A stretch of 64,000 nucleotides of DNA from Comamonadaceae bacterium (GCA_004144865.1 SEAY01000003.1:1-64000); one strand, 5' to 3'; shown: positions 24,000-32,803, counted from the stretch's first letter. Program-made: numbers and translations. The notes: a model not told the origin generated them from the letters alone.

Positions 24000-25058
24000 G
24001 TGCCCCACAACATCCTGACCGACCAGAATGCAGCCGCCCGCCTCTCCGGGCTGCTCGAGTCCGCGATGGACGGAATCATCAGCGTGGACGACGCCCAGAG
24101 GATCGTCCTGTACAACCGGGCCGCCGAAAAGATGTTCGGGTGGACGGCCGACGAGGTGCGCGGCCGCCCGCTGGACCTGCTGATCCCGAACCGCTACCGG
24201 GGCGTGCACGGGCAGCAGGTGCGCCGCTTCGGCGCGACGGGCACCACCTCGCGCCGCATGGGCGACAACACGGTGCTGTACGCGCTGCGCAAGGACGGCA
24301 CCGAGTTCCCGATCGACGCCTCCATCTCCCAGCTCAACGCGCCGGAAGGCAAGCTCTACACGGTGATCCTGCGCGACGTGACCGAGCGCGTGAAGGCGCG
24401 CGAGGATCTGGCCGCCTTCGCCTCCGAGTCCGCCGGCGTGCGCGAGCAGGAGAAATCGCGCATCGCGCGCGAGTTGCACGACGAGCTCGCCCAGATGCTC
24501 ACCGCGCTGAAGATGGACACCATCTGGATGCGCGACCACCTGCCGCGCGAGGACGCCGCGGCGCGCGAGAAGATCACCCAGATGCTGGCGATGCTCGACG
24601 CGGCGGTGGCGTCCACGCGCCGCATCGCCGCCGACCTGCGGCCGCTGGTCCTCGACGACCTCGGCCTGGTGGCCGCCATCGAATGGGCCGCGCAGAACTT
24701 CACGCAACGCACCGGCGTGCCCTGTCGGCTCGAGGTGGACGAGACGCTGGACCTGGGCGAGCCCTACGCCACCGGTGTCTTCCGCATCGTGCAGGAATCG
24801 CTCCAGAACATCGCCAAGCACGCGCGGGCCACGGAGGCCGTGGTCGAGCTCAAGCGCGTCGCCGATGCGTTGGTGCTGCGCGTGCAGGACGACGGCGTGG
24901 GCTTCCGCACCGGCGATCCGCGCAAGCCGCAGTCCCTGGGCCTCGTCGGCCTGCGCGAGCGGGTGCACCTGCTGCGCGGCGAGGTGCGCGTCGACAGCGC
25001 GCCGGGTGCCGGCACGCGCGTGGACGCGCGCATCCCGGTGGCGGAGGGCGCCGCATGA
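24000..25058 (+). CDS. NarL-family PAS sensor histidine kinase
   Basis: The 352-residue cytoplasmic kinase has an N-terminal PAS domain (about 15-125; SAMDGIISVDDAQRIVLYNRAAEKMFGW). The HisKA_3 dimerisation domain has phospho-acceptor His in IARELHDELAQMLTALK (about 160). The HATPase domain carries FRIVQESLQNIAKHARA (N box) and DDGVGFRTGD/LGLVGLRERV (G boxes). There is no membrane segment, so the signal is cytoplasmic. It starts at GTG 24000 and overlaps the response regulator by 4 bp. The pair forms a standard NarX/NarL-type system. The PAS sequence offers no clear cofactor clue. Confidence 0.92.
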   Translation: MPHNILTDQNAAARLSGLLESAMDGIISVDDAQRIVLYNRAAEKMFGWTADEVRGRPLDLLIPNRYRGVHGQQVRRFGATGTTSRRMGDNTVLYALRKDGTEFPIDASISQLNAPEGKLYTVILRDVTERVKAREDLAAFASESAGVREQEKSRIARELHDELAQMLTALKMDTIWMRDHLPREDAAAREKITQMLAMLDAAVASTRRIAADLRPLVLDDLGLVAAIEWAAQNFTQRTGVPCRLEVDETLDLGEPYATGVFRIVQESLQNIAKHARATEAVVELKRVADALVLRVQDDGVGFRTGDPRKPQSLGLVGLRERVHLLRGEVRVDSAPGAGTRVDARIPVAEGAA

Positions 25059-25693
25059 CCCGGATCGTGCTGGCCGACGACCACGCGATCGTGCGCGAGG
25101 GCCTCAAGCGCATCGTCGCCGACGCCGCCGACTTCCAGGTGGTCGGCGAGGCGGCCGACGGCACCGAGGTCATGAAGGCCGTCCGCGAACTCGAGTTCGA
25201 CGTGCTCGTGCTGGACCTGTCCATGCCTGGGCGCAGCGGCATGGAGCTGATCAAGCTGGTGAAGGCCGAGAAGCCGAAGCTGCGCATCCTCGTGTTGAGC
25301 ATGCACCAGGAAACCCAGTACGCCGTGCGCGCCATCAAGTCGGGCGCCAGCGGCTACCTGACCAAGGAAAGCGCGCCCGCGCAGCTGGAAGCGGCCATCC
25401 GCAAGATCGCGGGCGGCGGCGCGTACATCAGCGCCGAGGTGGCCGAGCAGCTCGCCCTGGGGGCGATGCCCGGCGGCGGCGGCGGCCTGCCGCATGAAAG
25501 CCTGTCGGACCGGGAGTTCGAGGTGTTCCGCCTGCTGGTGGCGGGTGAGGCGGTTTCGGACGTCGCCGCCAAGCTGAACCTGTCGGTGAAGACGGTCAGC
25601 ACGCACAAGGCCAACCTGATGCACAAGCTGGGCATGTCCAACCAGACCGACATGGTCCGGTACGCGTTGAGGCACGGGCTGCTGGAGCCCTGA
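25055..25693 (+). CDS. NarL/FixJ-family response regulator (LuxR-type DNA-binding)
   Basis: The 212-residue regulator has a receiver domain (about 1-120; IVLADDHAIVREGL, phospho-acceptor in VLVLDLSMPGRSGM, conserved YLTKES) and a LuxR-type helix-turn-helix (about 148-208; LSDREFEVFRLLVAGEAVSDVAAKLNLSVKTVSTHKANLMHKLG). It is translated with its cognate kinase. Regulators of this family bind short inverted repeats like the GTAGG-N6-CCTAC sites found at 2939, 13919 and 20164, which makes it the nearest candidate to bind them (inference only). Confidence 0.93.
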   Translation: MTRIVLADDHAIVREGLKRIVADAADFQVVGEAADGTEVMKAVRELEFDVLVLDLSMPGRSGMELIKLVKAEKPKLRILVLSMHQETQYAVRAIKSGASGYLTKESAPAQLEAAIRKIAGGGAYISAEVAEQLALGAMPGGGGGLPHESLSDREFEVFRLLVAGEAVSDVAAKLNLSVKTVSTHKANLMHKLGMSNQTDMVRYALRHGLLEP

Positions 25694-25697
25694 AAGG

Positions 25698-25717
25698 GCG
25701 GCGCGGCGCCGCGCCGC
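25698..25717. terminator. 20-bp perfect GC palindrome between convergent genes
   Basis: A perfect self-complementary 20-mer (GCGGCGCGGC and its inverse) directly follows the response regulator stop and faces the convergent DUF2917 gene. There is no T run. It may act as a bidirectional pause or Rho-assisted terminator. Confidence 0.35.
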
Positions 25718-25725
25718 GCGGGACC

Positions 25726-26025
25726 TCAGTCGTCCACCTGGATCTCGAGCACACAATCGCCCCGCAGGGCGTGCACCACCACCCGGTCGCCGCGCAGCAG
25801 GCGATGGCTCTCGGCGGCCTGCAGCACTACGTCTTTCGGGTCGCCATCCTGCGTGAGCCAAGCCTCGCCCTCGCGGCAGTGGACCGTGACGCGTCCGGCC
25901 GGCGGCTCGATGTGCCGCGTGGCGCCGTGCCGCACGCGGGCGGCGAACCAGCGCGTCACGCGCGGGCGGGTGGGAGCGGCGAACAGGCGCGCCAGGAAGG
26001 CCGGAGCGGGCAGGGTGAGCAGCAT
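25726..26025 (-). CDS. DUF2917 domain protein
   Basis: The 99-residue protein has a hydrophobic/basic N-terminus and a small beta-rich, cupin-like domain: GRVTVHCREGEAWLTQDGDPKDVVLQAAESHRL...GDRVVVHALRGDCVLEI. This matches the DUF2917 family widespread in Burkholderiales. The biochemical role is unknown. It stands alone, convergent with the response regulator gene and divergent from the penicillin-binding protein gene. Confidence 0.75.
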   Translation of the reverse strand: MLLTLPAPAFLARLFAAPTRPRVTRWFAARVRHGATRHIEPPAGRVTVHCREGEAWLTQDGDPKDVVLQAAESHRLLRGDRVVVHALRGDCVLEIQVDD

Positions 26026-26252
26026 GGGGGCAGATCATGCTGCGCCTGCGTTCCATGGGCAGCGCCGTCGTGCGCCGCTTGGCGTCGGACAGCCGCCCGC
26101 CGCGCTGTCAGCGCTGCAGGAAGATGCCTTCTGTGCGTCGTCCGCTGGCGCCCTGCAAACCGGGCAAAGCCGCCGATGGCGCGCGCAGCCGTCCTACAGT
26201 CGCGCCACGGGCACCCCCATAGATTGCAGCTCTACCCCAGGGAACCAGGACC

Positions 26253-29027
26253 ATGAAGAGTGCAATCGAGGGAGTGATGGCGCGTGCCGCGGGTGCGGCA
26301 AGGCGTGCAGGCGGCGCGATCCGGCGCCATCCGTGGCGCGCGTTGCTTGCGCTGCCCGCGGCCGCCGTGCTCTACGTCGCCGTGCTGTACCCGTTCACGC
26401 CCAGCATCGGCGACATCCGCAAGTCCAAGCAGGAGCAGCCCTCGGTGGTGCTCTCGGCGGACGGCAAGGAACTCGCGGTGTTCAAGCGCGCGAACCGCGA
26501 CTGGGTGAAGCTGGAGGACATCTCGCCCCGGGTGGTCGATGCGCTGCTGGCCACCGAGGACAGGCGCTTCTACGACCACCATGGCCTCGACTTCATCCGC
26601 ACCGGCAAGGCGGTGGTGAACACGCTGATGGGCGACGTCGAGGGCGGCTCCACGCTCACGCAGCAGCTCGCGCGCAACCTGTATCCCGAGGAGATCGGGC
26701 GCGAGCAGACCGTCACCCGCAAGGTGAAGGAAGCCATCACGGCGCTGAAGATCGAGGCCATCTACAGCAAGGACGAGATCCTGGAGACCTACCTCAACTC
26801 CGTCTCGTTCCTCTACAACGCGTGGGGCATCGAGATGGCCGCGCGCACCTACTTCGACAAGCCGGCCAAGAACCTCAACGAGGTGGAGGCCGCCACGCTC
26901 GTGGGCATGCTCAAGGGCACCAGCTACTACAACCCGGTGATCAATCCCGAGCGGGCCCTGCAGCGGCGCAACACGGTGCTGGCCATGATGGCGGAGGAGA
27001 ACAAGCTGCCCGCCGGCCAGTACGAGCGCCTGAAGGCCCAGCCGATGAAGCTGAACTTCGAGCGCGTGCCCGAGTTCAACGGCACCGCGCCCCACCTGGC
27101 CGAATACCTGCGCAAGTGGCTCATCGACTGGGCCGACCGCAACGACTACAACATCTATGCCGACGGCCTCGTGGTGCGCACGACGATCGACTCGCGCCTG
27201 CAGGAGATGGCCAACCGCGCCGTCGAACGCCAGGCCAAGGCCCTGCAGGCGGTGGCGGACGTGGAGTGGAGCCGCAGCGGCCTGACGGCGCTGGGCAGCG
27301 ACCCGGCCGCCTATGCGTCGCGCGCCTCCGGTGTCCGCGCCTTCGACTACTTCTGGAACAGCAACCCCAAGCTGGTGCGCTCGTGGATCCGCGACTCGGC
27401 CGAGTTCAAGGCCGCGCGCGAGGAAGGCAAGAGCGAGGAAGAGGCCTTGAAGGCGCTGGAAGAGGATGCGGGCTTCATGGCGGACCTGCGCCGGCAGAAG
27501 ACCATGCTGCAGGCCGGCTTCCTCGCGATGGATCCGATGACGGGCGCCGTGAAGGCGTGGGTGGGCAGCCGCGACTACGCCGACGACAAGTTCGACCACG
27601 TGCAGCAGGCGCGCCGCCAGCCGGGCTCCACCTTCAAGCCGTTCGTGTACGGCGCGGCCTTCCAGATGGGCATTCCCGCCAACGAGACCTTGATGGACGC
27701 GCCCGTGTCCATCCAGATCGACAAGAACAAGTTCTGGCGCCCGACCGACGTGGGCGACGGGCCCACCGGCCAGCCCATGACGCTGCGCGACGGCCTCGCG
27801 CGCTCCAAGAACACGATCACCGCGCAGCTGATGATGCGCGTCGGCCCCTCGTCGGTGGCGCGCCTCGCCCGCGCGATGGGCGTGCGCGACAGCAAGCTGG
27901 AGGAAGTGCCCTCGCTCGCGCTGGGCACCAGCCCCGTCACGCTGAAGGAGATGGTCACGGCTTTCGGCACCATCGCCAACGGCGGCAGCTACATGGAGCC
28001 GCAGATCGTGACCGCCGTGGAAGACCGCAGCGGCCGCGCCCTGCAGGCCTTCTCCGGCCCGATGCCGGAAAGCGCGCTGTCCTCGGACGCCGCGGCCACG
28101 TTGCTCGATGTGTTGCGCGGCACGGTGGACGGAGGCACCGCCGCCGGCCTGAAGCCGCGTTTCGGCCTGAGCGGCGACCTGGCCGGCAAGACCGGCACGA
28201 CCCAGGACAACACCGACGGCTGGTTCATCCTGATGCACCCGCGCCTCGTCGCCGGCGCCTGGATGGGCTTCAACGACAACCGCGTGCGCATGCGCAGCGA
28301 ATACTGGGGGCAGGGCGGCCACAACGCGCTGTTCGTGGTGGGCGACTTCATGCAGCAATCGACCAAGGCCGGCCTCGTGGACAGCAAGGCGACCTTCGCG
28401 GCGCCCCGGATGAAGGACATGGAGCAGCCCTTGATGGACCGCATGGGCGACTGGTGGAACAGCGTGTTCAATACCGCCCCCGCGCCGCAAAGCGAGGCCG
28501 AAGTGGCCGCCGTGCCGGAAGTGCCGCTGCCGCAAGTGAACCTCGAGCCGCCCGTGCTGGAGCCGCCGCCGCGCACGCTGGGCGTGCCGCTACCGCCCAC
28601 GGAGGCCGGTACCTTCCCCGTGCGGCCGGATGCGCCGGTGATCGTCGATGCCCCGCCCCAGCGCGTGCCCTCGTTCCCGCGTCCGCTGGAGGCCGCGCGT
28701 CCCGCCGATTCCATTCCCGGCACGCAGGTGTACCGCGCGCCGGAGGCCATGGCGCGCATGCCGGATCCGTCCACCCCGCCGGACGTGGTGCGCGCGCCCT
28801 CGCAGACGGCGCGCGTGGAACCGGCCGTGCGCAGCGAACCCGTGCCGCGCGCCGAACCGTCCGCCACCATGGGCGCGGCCCCCGCGCGTGCTTCCGTGCC
28901 GATCTACGACGCCAGCTCGGAGAGCGGCAGCACGTCGGCGTCCGACGGCAGCGCTTTCCCGTCCTCCGGCAGCAGCGCGCAGCCGGTGGGCGAGGCCACC
29001 GGCAGCGTGTCCGCGCCGGCGCAGTAG
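26253..29027 (+). CDS. Penicillin-binding protein 1A-type peptidoglycan synthase
   Basis: This 924-residue bifunctional class A enzyme polymerises lipid II and cross-links peptidoglycan in the periplasm. It has one N-terminal membrane helix (about 30-52). The family 51 transglycosylase domain has Glu in LLATEDRRFYDHHG (about 100), GGSTLTQQLARNL and LNSVSFLYNAWGIE. The transpeptidase domain has active-site Ser in RQPGSTFKPFVYG (about 457), SKN in LARSKNTITAQL and KTGTTQDNTDGW (about 645). A Pro-rich, probably disordered tail of about 180 residues (from about 745) exceeds the usual length. It is monocistronic with a strong downstream terminator. ATG 26253 follows GGGAACCAGG. Confidence 0.93.
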   Translation: MKSAIEGVMARAAGAARRAGGAIRRHPWRALLALPAAAVLYVAVLYPFTPSIGDIRKSKQEQPSVVLSADGKELAVFKRANRDWVKLEDISPRVVDALLATEDRRFYDHHGLDFIRTGKAVVNTLMGDVEGGSTLTQQLARNLYPEEIGREQTVTRKVKEAITALKIEAIYSKDEILETYLNSVSFLYNAWGIEMAARTYFDKPAKNLNEVEAATLVGMLKGTSYYNPVINPERALQRRNTVLAMMAEENKLPAGQYERLKAQPMKLNFERVPEFNGTAPHLAEYLRKWLIDWADRNDYNIYADGLVVRTTIDSRLQEMANRAVERQAKALQAVADVEWSRSGLTALGSDPAAYASRASGVRAFDYFWNSNPKLVRSWIRDSAEFKAAREEGKSEEEALKALEEDAGFMADLRRQKTMLQAGFLAMDPMTGAVKAWVGSRDYADDKFDHVQQARRQPGSTFKPFVYGAAFQMGIPANETLMDAPVSIQIDKNKFWRPTDVGDGPTGQPMTLRDGLARSKNTITAQLMMRVGPSSVARLARAMGVRDSKLEEVPSLALGTSPVTLKEMVTAFGTIANGGSYMEPQIVTAVEDRSGRALQAFSGPMPESALSSDAAATLLDVLRGTVDGGTAAGLKPRFGLSGDLAGKTGTTQDNTDGWFILMHPRLVAGAWMGFNDNRVRMRSEYWGQGGHNALFVVGDFMQQSTKAGLVDSKATFAAPRMKDMEQPLMDRMGDWWNSVFNTAPAPQSEAEVAAVPEVPLPQVNLEPPVLEPPPRTLGVPLPPTEAGTFPVRPDAPVIVDAPPQRVPSFPRPLEAARPADSIPGTQVYRAPEAMARMPDPSTPPDVVRAPSQTARVEPAVRSEPVPRAEPSATMGAAPARASVPIYDASSESGSTSASDGSAFPSSGSSAQPVGEATGSVSAPAQ

Positions 29028-29042
29028 GCGCGGCCTGCAAGG

Positions 29043-29073
29043 AAAAAGGGCCGGGATTCCCCGGCCCTTTGCC
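29043..29073 (+). terminator. Rho-independent terminator after the penicillin-binding protein gene
   Basis: GGGCCGGG / CCCGGCCC with loop ATTC is flanked by AAAAA on the left and TTT GCC TTT on the right, so it can work in both directions. It also serves the convergent CsbD-like gene. Confidence 0.88.
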
Positions 29074-29092
29074 TTTCTGGCGCGCGCCGCGG

Positions 29093-29308
29093 TCAGATGC
29101 GGCCGCCGCGGGTGTTGCGCCGATCCGCCTCGCGGCTGTCGCGGCGCACCACCTCCTTCGCGTCGCCCAGTCCCTTTTGCAGCTTGCCCTTGGTTTCGCG
29201 GGCCTGGCCGCGTGCCTGCAGGCTGGTGTCGCCGGTGAGCTTGCCCACCTGCTGCTTGACTTCGCCGGTGGCCTGGTTCGCCATGCCCTTGACCTGATGC
29301 TTGTTCAT
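29093..29308 (-). CDS. CsbD-like stress protein
   Basis: The 71-residue hydrophilic protein begins MNKHQVKGMANQATGEVKQ and continues KGKLQKGLGDAKEVV, the standard CsbD pattern. CsbD proteins are abundant, helical, stress-induced and of unclear function. The start at 29308 is fixed by a perfect AAGGAG seven bases upstream. Confidence 0.87.
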   Translation of the reverse strand: MNKHQVKGMANQATGEVKQQVGKLTGDTSLQARGQARETKGKLQKGLGDAKEVVRRDSREADRRNTRGGRI

Positions 29309-29412
29309 GCGATCTCCTTGGATGTCGATGCCTTGGATGTTGGGCCACACCGCGGGCGCGCCCAGCCGCCGCGCGCCCCAATGCGCGTGCTCCCGCTCCT
29401 ACAGCAGAGGAC

Positions 29413-29757
29413 CTACTCGGTGGGTTCGCTGCGCTGGTTCCGCCACCAGGCCAGCAGCGCGCTGAAGTTGCCGTCGAATCCCTGCTTCAACAGCGCCTCG
29501 TAGCCGAAGGAGCAGACCGCCGCGCTGCTGAAGTCCAGCAGCGTCGTTCCGGCCGCCTGGGTGCAGGCATCGAAGATGGCCGCCAGGCAGGGGCGCGGCA
29601 GGCGCTCGTACTGCGCCAGGATGCCGGCGCGGTCGGCGAGCGGATCGGCGCCGGCCGCCGGCAGTTCGCAGGAGGGAGGCGGCTCCGAGGCCGCCGCCGC
29701 GGCGACCACCAATGCGGACGCGCCCGTCGCGAGGCAACGCAGGGTTCGTGCAGGCAT
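29413..29757 (-). CDS. Small secreted Cys-containing protein, function unknown
   Basis: The 114-residue product has a signal peptide (about 1-23, AAAAASEPP). The mature part has four cysteines (SCELP, RPCLAAIFDACTQ, AVCSFGYE) that could form two disulfides, and a Trp-rich helical end (LLAWWRNQR). The start at 29757 is preceded by AAGGAGAAG. I do not recognise the family. It is alone between the CsbD-like gene and fnr. Confidence 0.65.
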   Translation of the reverse strand: MPARTLRCLATGASALVVAAAAASEPPPSCELPAAGADPLADRAGILAQYERLPRPCLAAIFDACTQAAGTTLLDFSSAAVCSFGYEALLKQGFDGNFSALLAWWRNQRSEPTE

Positions 29758-29867
29758 CGGCTTCTCCTTGCGCCGTCTTCCGGCTGCGGGCTAGGATCCT
29801 CCGGCCGCGCCAGGGCGCCATCAGCCGATGGCGACGCGCGGAGTCGGCGCGGAGCCAGTGCCGGATG

Positions 29868-30626
29868 CTAAAACGTGCTGCCCGGCTGCTGCGAGAGCAG
29901 GGCGCGCAGGCGCTCGACGTCGCGGATGCGCACGTGGCGCTGCTGCACCTCGATCAACCCGTCCTCCGCGAAGCGCGAGAAGGTCCGGCTGACGGTCTCC
30001 AGCTTCAGGCCGAGGTAGCTGCCGATCTCCTGGCGCGTCATGCGCAGCACCAGTTCCGAGCGGGAGAAGCCGCGCGCCTGGAGGCGCTGCACGAGGTTGA
30101 GCAGGAAAGCGGCGAGCCGCTCCTCGGCGCGCATCGTCCCCAGCAGCAGCATCACGCCGTGCTCGCGCACGATCTCGCGGCTCATGATGCGATGCAGGTG
30201 GTGCTGCAGCGCCCCGACCTCGCGCGACAGCTCGCCGATGCGGTCGAACGGCAGCACGCAGACTTCCGAGTCCTCCAGCGCCACCGCGTCGCAGGTGTGC
30301 TGGTCGTTGACGATGCCGTCGAGGCCGACGATCTCGCCGGCCATCTGGAAGCCGGTCACCTGGTCGCGGCCGTCCTCCGCCGTCACGCAGGTCTTGAACA
30401 CCCCGGTGCGGATGGCATACAGCGCGTGGAACTGCTCGCCGTTGCGAAAGAGGGCTGTCTTGCGCCGCACCTTGCGGCGCGTGGTGACCATCTGGTCGAT
30501 GCGCGCCATCTCGTCGTCGTTCAGGCCGATCGGGAAGCACAGCTCCCGCAGGTTGCAGTTGGAGCAGGCGACCTTGGCGCCCTCCCGGTTCAGCGGGGCA
30601 AAGGATTCGTCGTTCGTTTCGTTCAT
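29868..30626 (-). CDS. fnr: FNR-type oxygen-sensing transcription factor
   Basis: The 252-residue Crp/Fnr regulator has the N-terminal cluster ligands CSNCNLRELC plus a fourth Cys in NDQHTCDAV, which bind an oxygen-labile 4Fe-4S centre. The effector domain spans about 30-160. The C-terminal HTH (about 190-240; MTRQEIGSYLGLKLETVSRTFSRF) has the E..SR recognition pattern for TTGAT half-sites. The start at 30626 follows AGAGGGAC; ATG 30647 is an alternative. It is divergent from hemN with an anaerobox between them, suggesting autoregulation. It should activate cbb3 oxidase and anaerobic haem synthesis genes when oxygen is low. Confidence 0.92.
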   Translation of the reverse strand: MNETNDESFAPLNREGAKVACSNCNLRELCFPIGLNDDEMARIDQMVTTRRKVRRKTALFRNGEQFHALYAIRTGVFKTCVTAEDGRDQVTGFQMAGEIVGLDGIVNDQHTCDAVALEDSEVCVLPFDRIGELSREVGALQHHLHRIMSREIVREHGVMLLLGTMRAEERLAAFLLNLVQRLQARGFSRSELVLRMTRQEIGSYLGLKLETVSRTFSRFAEDGLIEVQQRHVRIRDVERLRALLSQQPGSTF

Positions 30627-30681
30627 CTCGGGGTGTCCCTCTGACATGGGTCAAATTGTCCCGGCGACCCCCGGCCGCCGG

Positions 30682-30695
30682 TTGACGCAAATCAA
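30682..30695. promoter_or_regulatory. Anaerobox between fnr and hemN
   Basis: TTGAC-GCAA-ATCAA matches the FNR consensus at 9 of 10 positions. It is 55 bp from the fnr start and 49 bp from hemN, so one site can serve both divergent promoters. Confidence 0.85.
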
Positions 30696-30744
30696 CCGGG
30701 ACGGCCTTCCCGCCGGGCACAGTAAGGCCTCGCAGGAAACGAAC

Positions 30745-32130
30745 ATGACCTCACCGATCTCCCCCGAGCTGCTGCGCAAGTACGACGTGCCCGGACCGCG
30801 CTACACCTCCTATCCCACGGCCGACCGCTTTGTCGAGGCCTTCGGGGCGGGCGATTACGGCCAGGCGCTGGCCCAGCGCCGCGACGGGCCGGCCGCGATG
30901 TCCACGCCGCTGTCGCTGTACGTGCACATCCCGTTCTGCGAGTCGCTGTGCTACTACTGCGCCTGCAACAAGATCATCACCAAGCAGAAGAACCGCGCCG
31001 CGACCTACCTGCGCTACCTGAGCCGCGAGGTGGAGCTGCACACCGAGGTGCTGGGCCCCAACCAGCCGGTGAGCCAGCTGCACCTGGGCGGCGGCACGCC
31101 CACCTTCCTGTCCGACGACGAACTGCGCCAGCTGATGCAGATGCTGCGCCGCAACTTCGCCATTGCGCCCGGCGCCGAATGCTCCATCGAGATCGACCCG
31201 CGCACCGTCACGGGCGAGCGGCTGCAGGTGCTGTACGAGCTGGGCTTCAACCGCATCAGCTTCGGCGTGCAGGACTTCGACCCCGACGTGCAGAAGGCCG
31301 TGCACCGCGTGCAGCCCTACGAGCAGGTGGCCGCCCTCATGGAGGACTCCCGCCGCATCGGCTTCGACTCGGTCAACGTCGACCTGATCTACGGCCTGCC
31401 GCGGCAGACGCCGGAATCCTTCGCCCGCACGCTGTCGCAGGTGTCCACGCTGCGCCCCGACCGCATCGCGCTGTATGCCTACGCGCACCTGCCGGAGCGC
31501 TTCAAGCCGCAACGCCGCATCCTCACGGCCGAACTCCCCGGCGGCAGCGCCAAGATCTCCATGCTGTCGCAGGCGCTGGCCGCCTTCATCAGCGCGGGCT
31601 ACGTCTACATCGGCATGGACCACTTCGCGCTGCCGGGCGATGCGCTCGCGGTGGCCAAGCGCCAGGGCCGGCTGCACCGCAACTTCCAGGGCTACAGCAC
31701 GCAGGCCGACTGCGACCTGATCGGGCTGGGCGTGTCGGCGATCGGCAAGGTGGGCGCCACCTACAGCCAGAACGCCAAGACGATGGAGGAGTACTGCGAC
31801 GACCTCGACCAGGGCCGCCTGCCGGTGACGCGCGGCCTGGCGCTGTCGCGCGACGACCTCGCCCGCCGCGCCGTGATCATGGCGCTCATGTGCCAGGGGC
31901 AGGTGGTGTTCGAGTCGATCGAGCTGGCCTGGCTGCTGGACTTCAAGTCCTACTTCGCCGCGGAGATGGAGCAGATGAAGGAACTGCAGGAGCAGGGCAT
32001 GGTGGTGGTGGACGGCACCGGCATCCAGGTCACGGCGCAGGGCTGGTTCTTCGTGCGCGCCGTCGCCATGCAGTTCGACAAGTACCTGCAGGCCGACCGC
32101 AACCGCGCCCGCTTCTCCCGGATCATCTGA
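30745..32130 (+). CDS. hemN: Oxygen-independent coproporphyrinogen III oxidase
   Basis: This 461-residue radical SAM enzyme decarboxylates coproporphyrinogen III to protoporphyrinogen IX without oxygen. The cluster motif CESLCYYCAC (about residues 65-74) follows YVHIPF. LHLGGGTPTFL, IEIDPRTVTGERL, ISFGVQDFD and VDLIYGLPRQT are typical of true HemN rather than the HemW chaperone, as is the full length. It acts in haem supply for cbb3 oxidase and other cytochromes under low oxygen. FNR control is expected from the anaerobox. The SafE-like gene starts 1 bp after its stop. Confidence 0.95.
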   Translation: MTSPISPELLRKYDVPGPRYTSYPTADRFVEAFGAGDYGQALAQRRDGPAAMSTPLSLYVHIPFCESLCYYCACNKIITKQKNRAATYLRYLSREVELHTEVLGPNQPVSQLHLGGGTPTFLSDDELRQLMQMLRRNFAIAPGAECSIEIDPRTVTGERLQVLYELGFNRISFGVQDFDPDVQKAVHRVQPYEQVAALMEDSRRIGFDSVNVDLIYGLPRQTPESFARTLSQVSTLRPDRIALYAYAHLPERFKPQRRILTAELPGGSAKISMLSQALAAFISAGYVYIGMDHFALPGDALAVAKRQGRLHRNFQGYSTQADCDLIGLGVSAIGKVGATYSQNAKTMEEYCDDLDQGRLPVTRGLALSRDDLARRAVIMALMCQGQVVFESIELAWLLDFKSYFAAEMEQMKELQEQGMVVVDGTGIQVTAQGWFFVRAVAMQFDKYLQADRNRARFSRII

Positions 32131-32131
32131 A

Positions 32132-32803
32132 ATGAACCTCGCGCTCGCCGGCACCGCCTTCCTGATGGGACTGGCGGGCGGTCCGCACTGCATCGCGATG
32201 TGCGGCGCCGCCTGCGGCGGCGTCGTGCGCGGCTCCGGGGTGCCGAAGCCCCGTGGCATGTGGACCTTCCAGGGCGGGCGCCTGCTGGGATATTCGATCG
32301 CGGGTGGCGCGGCGGGGCTGGCGGTGCAGAGCTTCGCATGGCTGTCGCAGAACACCGCGGCCCTGCGGCCGGCGTGGACGCTGTTCCACCTGGCCGTGAT
32401 GGCGTGGGGCCTCATGATGCTCGCGCAGGCGCGGCAACCCGCCTGGGTGGAAGTCACCGGGCGCAGGATCTGGTCGCGCGTGCGGCCGCTCACGCAGCGA
32501 CGTGGCGGCCTGGTGGCCACCGGGGCGCTCTGGTCCTTCATGCCCTGCGGGCTTCTGTATTCGGCGCTGCTGGTGTCCTCGCTGTCCGGTGGCGCGCTCG
32601 AAGGCGCGGCCAGCATGGCGCTGTTCGCCATCGGCAGCGGCATCTCGCTGGGGCTGGCCCCCGCCGTGTTCGACAGGCTGCAGGCGCTGGGCAACCGCCT
32701 GCGCAAGGACTGGGGCACGCGCATCGCTGGCCTGCTGCTGGCCGCCACGGCCATCTGGGCGCTGTGGATGGACCTGGCGCCGCGCATCGCGGAGTGGTGC
32801 TGA
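32132..32803 (+). CDS. SafE/DsbD-like membrane protein linked to cbb3 oxidase
   Basis: The 223-residue protein has about six hydrophobic segments and two Cys motifs inside the membrane region: GGPHCIAMCGAACGG at the N-terminus and FMPCGLLYSALL in the middle. This is the UreH/DsbD-like transmembrane family often annotated as sulfite exporter TauE/SafE, which occurs near cco, fnr and hemN genes and is tied to copper or thiol handling during oxidase assembly. It is translationally close to hemN (1-bp gap) and probably shares its FNR-dependent promoter. Confidence 0.82.
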   Translation: MNLALAGTAFLMGLAGGPHCIAMCGAACGGVVRGSGVPKPRGMWTFQGGRLLGYSIAGGAAGLAVQSFAWLSQNTAALRPAWTLFHLAVMAWGLMMLAQARQPAWVEVTGRRIWSRVRPLTQRRGGLVATGALWSFMPCGLLYSALLVSSLSGGALEGAASMALFAIGSGISLGLAPAVFDRLQALGNRLRKDWGTRIAGLLLAATAIWALWMDLAPRIAEWC

